In this document: one piece after another, positions 6,160 to 7,794 of the stretch
How the letters are laid out: each line of letters begins with the position of its first letter
Position numbering within the stretch: position 1 is the first letter of the stretch
DNA from: Tardiphaga sp.
GTDB lineage: Bacteria; Pseudomonadota; Alphaproteobacteria; Rhizobiales; Xanthobacteraceae
DNA: 7,794 nt
Reading direction: 5' to 3'
Assembly: GCA_028290765.1 (NCBI GenBank)
Contig: JAQGJF010000671.1
Span: forward strand, 1-7,794
Notes under the pieces: model-generated
Database searches by the model: none
What the model was told of the DNA's origin: nothing
What the model saw: only the letters and a program-made list of their open reading frames with translations
Position numbers and translations under genes: made by a program

Positions 6160-6861
6160 TTACTTGGTCTCCATCGGCGTGGCATTGCGCCCGCGCAGAA
6201 CGATGTTGAAGCGATAGCACAGCGCCCAGTTGGGCTGGGTGTTGTCGAGGTCGAAGTCGGAAACCATCCGCAGCCGCGCCTTTTCGTCGGTCACCGAATT
6301 GAAGATCGGATCGAACGGAAACAAAGGATCGCCGGGGAAATACATCTGGGTCACCAGCCGCGAGACGAAGGCGTGGCCGAACACCGAGAAATGGATGTGG
6401 GCGGGACGCCAGGCATTGTGATGATTGCCCCAGGGATAGGCGCCGGGCTTGATGGTGACGAACTTGTAATAGCCGGCGCTGTCGGTCTGCGCCCGGCCGG
6501 CGCCGGTGAAGTTCGGATCGAGCGGCGCGGGATGCTGGTCGACGACGTGGATATAACGGCCGCAAGCGTTGGCCTGCCAGAGCTCGACCAGCGCGCCCGG
6601 CACGCCGCGGCCGTCCTCGTCCTGAACATGGCCGTGCACGATGATGCGTTCGCCGAGCGGCTCGGCCTGGTGCTGGATGGTGAGATCGTGATCGTTGTCG
6701 CGCACCGTCTCGTGGCCGTACACCGGACCGGTCAGTTCCGACAGGGTCTGGCGCATGATGATCAGCGGCTTCTGAGGCGAGCGCTTGATGGTGCTCTTGT
6801 AGCCGGGCGACAGCCGCGCCGGAAAGGCGCCAAGGCTTTCAATCGGATAGTTCAGGGTCAT
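6160..6861 (-). CDS. pcaH: Protocatechuate 3,4-dioxygenase beta subunit (iron-binding, catalytic)
   Basis: Catalytic chain of protocatechuate 3,4-dioxygenase, carrying the non-heme iron(III). The four ligands are visible as Tyr103 (GRY), Tyr142 (YPW), His155 and His157 (AHIHFS). Their spacings of 39, 13 and 2 residues equal those of the Pseudomonas putida enzyme (Tyr108, Tyr147, His160, His162 of the beta chain). The N-terminal PcaH region and the intradiol core VPGALVELWQAN (87-98) precede them. I place the start at the ATG at 6861-6859: GGAG lies 9 nt upstream, and the 233-residue length suits the family. A longer frame back to an ATG at 6912 would add 17 residues but has no ribosome site, and that ATG overlaps a TATAAT box. 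Stop TAA touches the pcaG GTG. Aromatic-responsive control (PcaQ, PcaR or similar) is likely, but no regulator gene is in view. Confidence 0.96.
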   Translation of the reverse strand: MTLNYPIESLGAFPARLSPGYKSTIKRSPQKPLIIMRQTLSELTGPVYGHETVRDNDHDLTIQHQAEPLGERIIVHGHVQDEDGRGVPGALVELWQANACGRYIHVVDQHPAPLDPNFTGAGRAQTDSAGYYKFVTIKPGAYPWGNHHNAWRPAHIHFSVFGHAFVSRLVTQMYFPGDPLFPFDPIFNSVTDEKARLRMVSDFDLDNTQPNWALCYRFNIVLRGRNATPMETK

Positions 6862-6910
6862 GACTGGTTTCTCCCACCATCCAACCGGCACCACCGGCTG
6901 CGGACAGATC

Positions 6911-6940
6911 ATTATATGATATAATCATTCGCGAAAAGCC
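6911..6940 (-). promoter_or_regulatory. Putative pcaHG promoter with AT-rich palindrome
   Basis: ATTATAT-G-ATATAAT (6911-6925) is a perfect 7-1-7 inverted repeat; beyond one mismatched base on each side, AT/AT also pairs. Read on the minus strand it contains a consensus -10 box, TATAAT (6916-6911). A -35 box about 16-17 bp further up would fall on CTTTTC or GCTTTT (6939-6933), which is weak, so activator dependence is plausible. Transcription would begin near 6904, giving an untranslated leader of about 40 nt before the 6861 start codon. The palindrome could also be an operator for a dimeric regulator. It does not resemble the PcaQ site (ATAACC-N4-GGTTAA) as I remember it. Confidence 0.5.
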
Positions 6941-6957
6941 GGTTTCGCGCGCTTTTC
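6930..6957 (-). terminator. Overlapping hairpins between pcaF and pcaH
   Basis: Two mutually exclusive perfect 7-bp stems share this stretch: CGCGAAA (6930-6936) with TTTCGCG (6943-6949), 6-nt loop; and GAAAAGC (6933-6939) with GCTTTTC (6951-6957), 11-nt loop. They begin about 10 nt after the pcaF stop in the direction of transcription. No long U-tract follows, so termination would be partial at best. The stems also overlap the presumed -35 region of pcaH, so they might instead be regulatory. Confidence 0.4.
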
Positions 6958-6961
6958 TCGA

Positions 6962-6975
6962 CTGAATTAATTCAG
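6962..6975. repeat. 14-bp perfect palindrome over the pcaF stop codon
   Basis: CTGAATTAATTCAG is fully self-complementary and spans the TAA stop (6969-6967) and last two codons of pcaF. With no loop it is better suited to protein binding than to RNA hairpin formation. It may be a regulator site for the pcaHG promoter about 45 bp further on, or simply chance. Confidence 0.35.
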
Positions 6976-7794
6976 CTTTTCGATCGCCATCGCGACGCCC
7001 TGGCCGACGCCGACGCACATCGTCGCCAGCGCCAGTTTGCCGCCGCGCTTCTCCATGCCGTGCACTGCCGTCATCGCCAGCCGCGCGCCGCTCATGCCGA
7101 GCGGATGGCCGAGCGCAATCGCGCCGCCATGCGGGTTGACGAAGTCGGCATCGTCCTTGACGCCCAACTGGCGCAGCACAGCAATACCCTGCGAAGCGAA
7201 AGCTTCATTGAGCTCGATCAAATCGAAATCGCTGATCTTGATGCCGAGCCGTTCCATCAGCTTCTTCGTCGCCGGCACCGGGCCGATGCCCATGATGCGC
7301 GGCGGAACGCCGGCCGAGGCCAGCCCGAGGATGCGCGCGCGCGGCGTCAGGCCGTGCTTCTTGACCGCGGCTTCCGAGGCCAGGATCATTGCCGCCGCGC
7401 CGTCATTGACGCCCGACGCATTGCCGGCCGTCACGGTGCCGGGATTGCGCACGATCGGCTTCAGCTTGGTAAGGGCCTCGAGCGTGGTTTCCGGGCGCGG
7501 ATGTTCGTCCTTATCTACTGTGATCGGACCGGCCTTGCCGCCGGGAGCCGAAACCGGTGTGATTTCCTCGGCAAAATAGCCCGACGCAATCGCCGCACCG
7601 GCGCGCTGCTGCGAGCGGATCGCGAAGGCGTCCTGGTCGGCGCGCGAGACCTGGAATTCCTCGGCGACGTTCTCGCCGGTCTCCGGCATCGCATCGACGC
7701 CGTACTGCGCCTTCATCAAGGGATTGATGAAACGCCAGCCGATGGTGGTGTCGTAAATGTCCGCCGAGCGCGAAAACGCTTCCGGAGCCTTGCC
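6967..7794 (-). CDS. pcaF: 3-oxoadipyl-CoA thiolase (beta-ketoadipyl-CoA thiolase), N-terminus outside window
   Basis: Final enzyme of the beta-ketoadipate pathway: splits 3-oxoadipyl-CoA with CoA into succinyl-CoA and acetyl-CoA; cytoplasmic. The last 275 residues are present and the frame runs through the right edge; PcaF is usually about 400 residues, so some 125 are missing, including the nucleophilic cysteine near position 90. Visible are the PcaF-like IYDTTIGWRF near the edge, TVTAGNASGVNDGAAAM, NEAFASQG, the catalytic histidine of GHPLGMSGAR (codon 7107-7105) and the proton-relay cysteine of MCVGVGQG (codon 7017-7015). IYDTTIGWRF, DEHPRPETTLEAL and CVGVGQG favour PcaF over fatty-acid FadA or PhaA thiolases, as does the neighbouring pcaHG. 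An apparent start at 7719 is only an internal TTG leucine codon (NPLMKAQYG), not the real start. Stop TAA lies 105 bp before the pcaH ATG. Confidence 0.93.
   Translation of the reverse strand, partial: GKAPEAFSRSADIYDTTIGWRFINPLMKAQYGVDAMPETGENVAEEFQVSRADQDAFAIRSQQRAGAAIASGYFAEEITPVSAPGGKAGPITVDKDEHPRPETTLEALTKLKPIVRNPGTVTAGNASGVNDGAAAMILASEAAVKKHGLTPRARILGLASAGVPPRIMGIGPVPATKKLMERLGIKISDFDLIELNEAFASQGIAVLRQLGVKDDADFVNPHGGAIALGHPLGMSGARLAMTAVHGMEKRGGKLALATMCVGVGQGVAMAIEKLN

Noticed and set aside
5791..6924. 377-residue plus-strand frame opposite pcaG and pcaH
   Set aside because: Antisense to two certain genes and rich in Arg/Gly/His/Val with no domain; long only because of GC bias.

Overview
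The window is GC-rich chromosomal DNA. It most likely comes from an alphaproteobacterium of the Bradyrhizobium / Rhodopseudomonas / Afipia group. I infer this from the protein sequences, the strongly GC-biased codon use that creates long shadow frames, and a nested palindromic intergenic element (5397-5555) of a kind I recall from that group. I ran no database search, so the taxonomic call rests on recognition only.

Left part, plus strand: the C-terminal bulk of a DHA2-type (EmrB/QacA-like) drug efflux permease enters from beyond the left edge and ends at 1527, followed by a short hairpin. A very AT-rich stretch of about 50 bp leads into a stand-alone class II Fic protein (1686-2879) with a complete Fic motif, an N-terminal inhibitory motif and a likely C-terminal winged helix. 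Next come a Tat-exported SxxK serine hydrolase of the beta-lactamase/NylB-like family (2975-4159, TTG start preferred) and a PRISE-like short-chain reductase (4308-5372) related to progesterone 5-beta-reductase/iridoid synthase.

Middle: the plus-strand genes meet the minus-strand genes at a 205-bp convergent gap. It holds a 159-bp element bounded by perfect 15-bp inverted repeats and containing further nested inverted repeats. It looks like a MITE/REP-type repeat and may also serve as a two-way terminator.

Right part, minus strand: genes of the protocatechuate branch of the beta-ketoadipate pathway. In transcription order these are pcaF (3-oxoadipyl-CoA thiolase, N-terminus cut by the window edge), then pcaH and pcaG (beta and alpha subunits of protocatechuate 3,4-dioxygenase). 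PcaHG opens the aromatic ring of protocatechuate; PcaF performs the last thiolytic step, giving succinyl-CoA and acetyl-CoA. pcaH and pcaG abut with no gap. The 105-bp pcaF-pcaH gap carries hairpins and an AT-rich palindrome that includes a consensus TATAAT, so pcaHG probably has its own promoter.

I found no RNA genes, CRISPR arrays, transposase genes or frameshifted genes. The genes belong to known families. The less ordinary items are the PRISE-like reductase beside the pca genes, the orphan Fic protein with its AT-rich upstream region, the terminal-repeat element and the pcaH control region.
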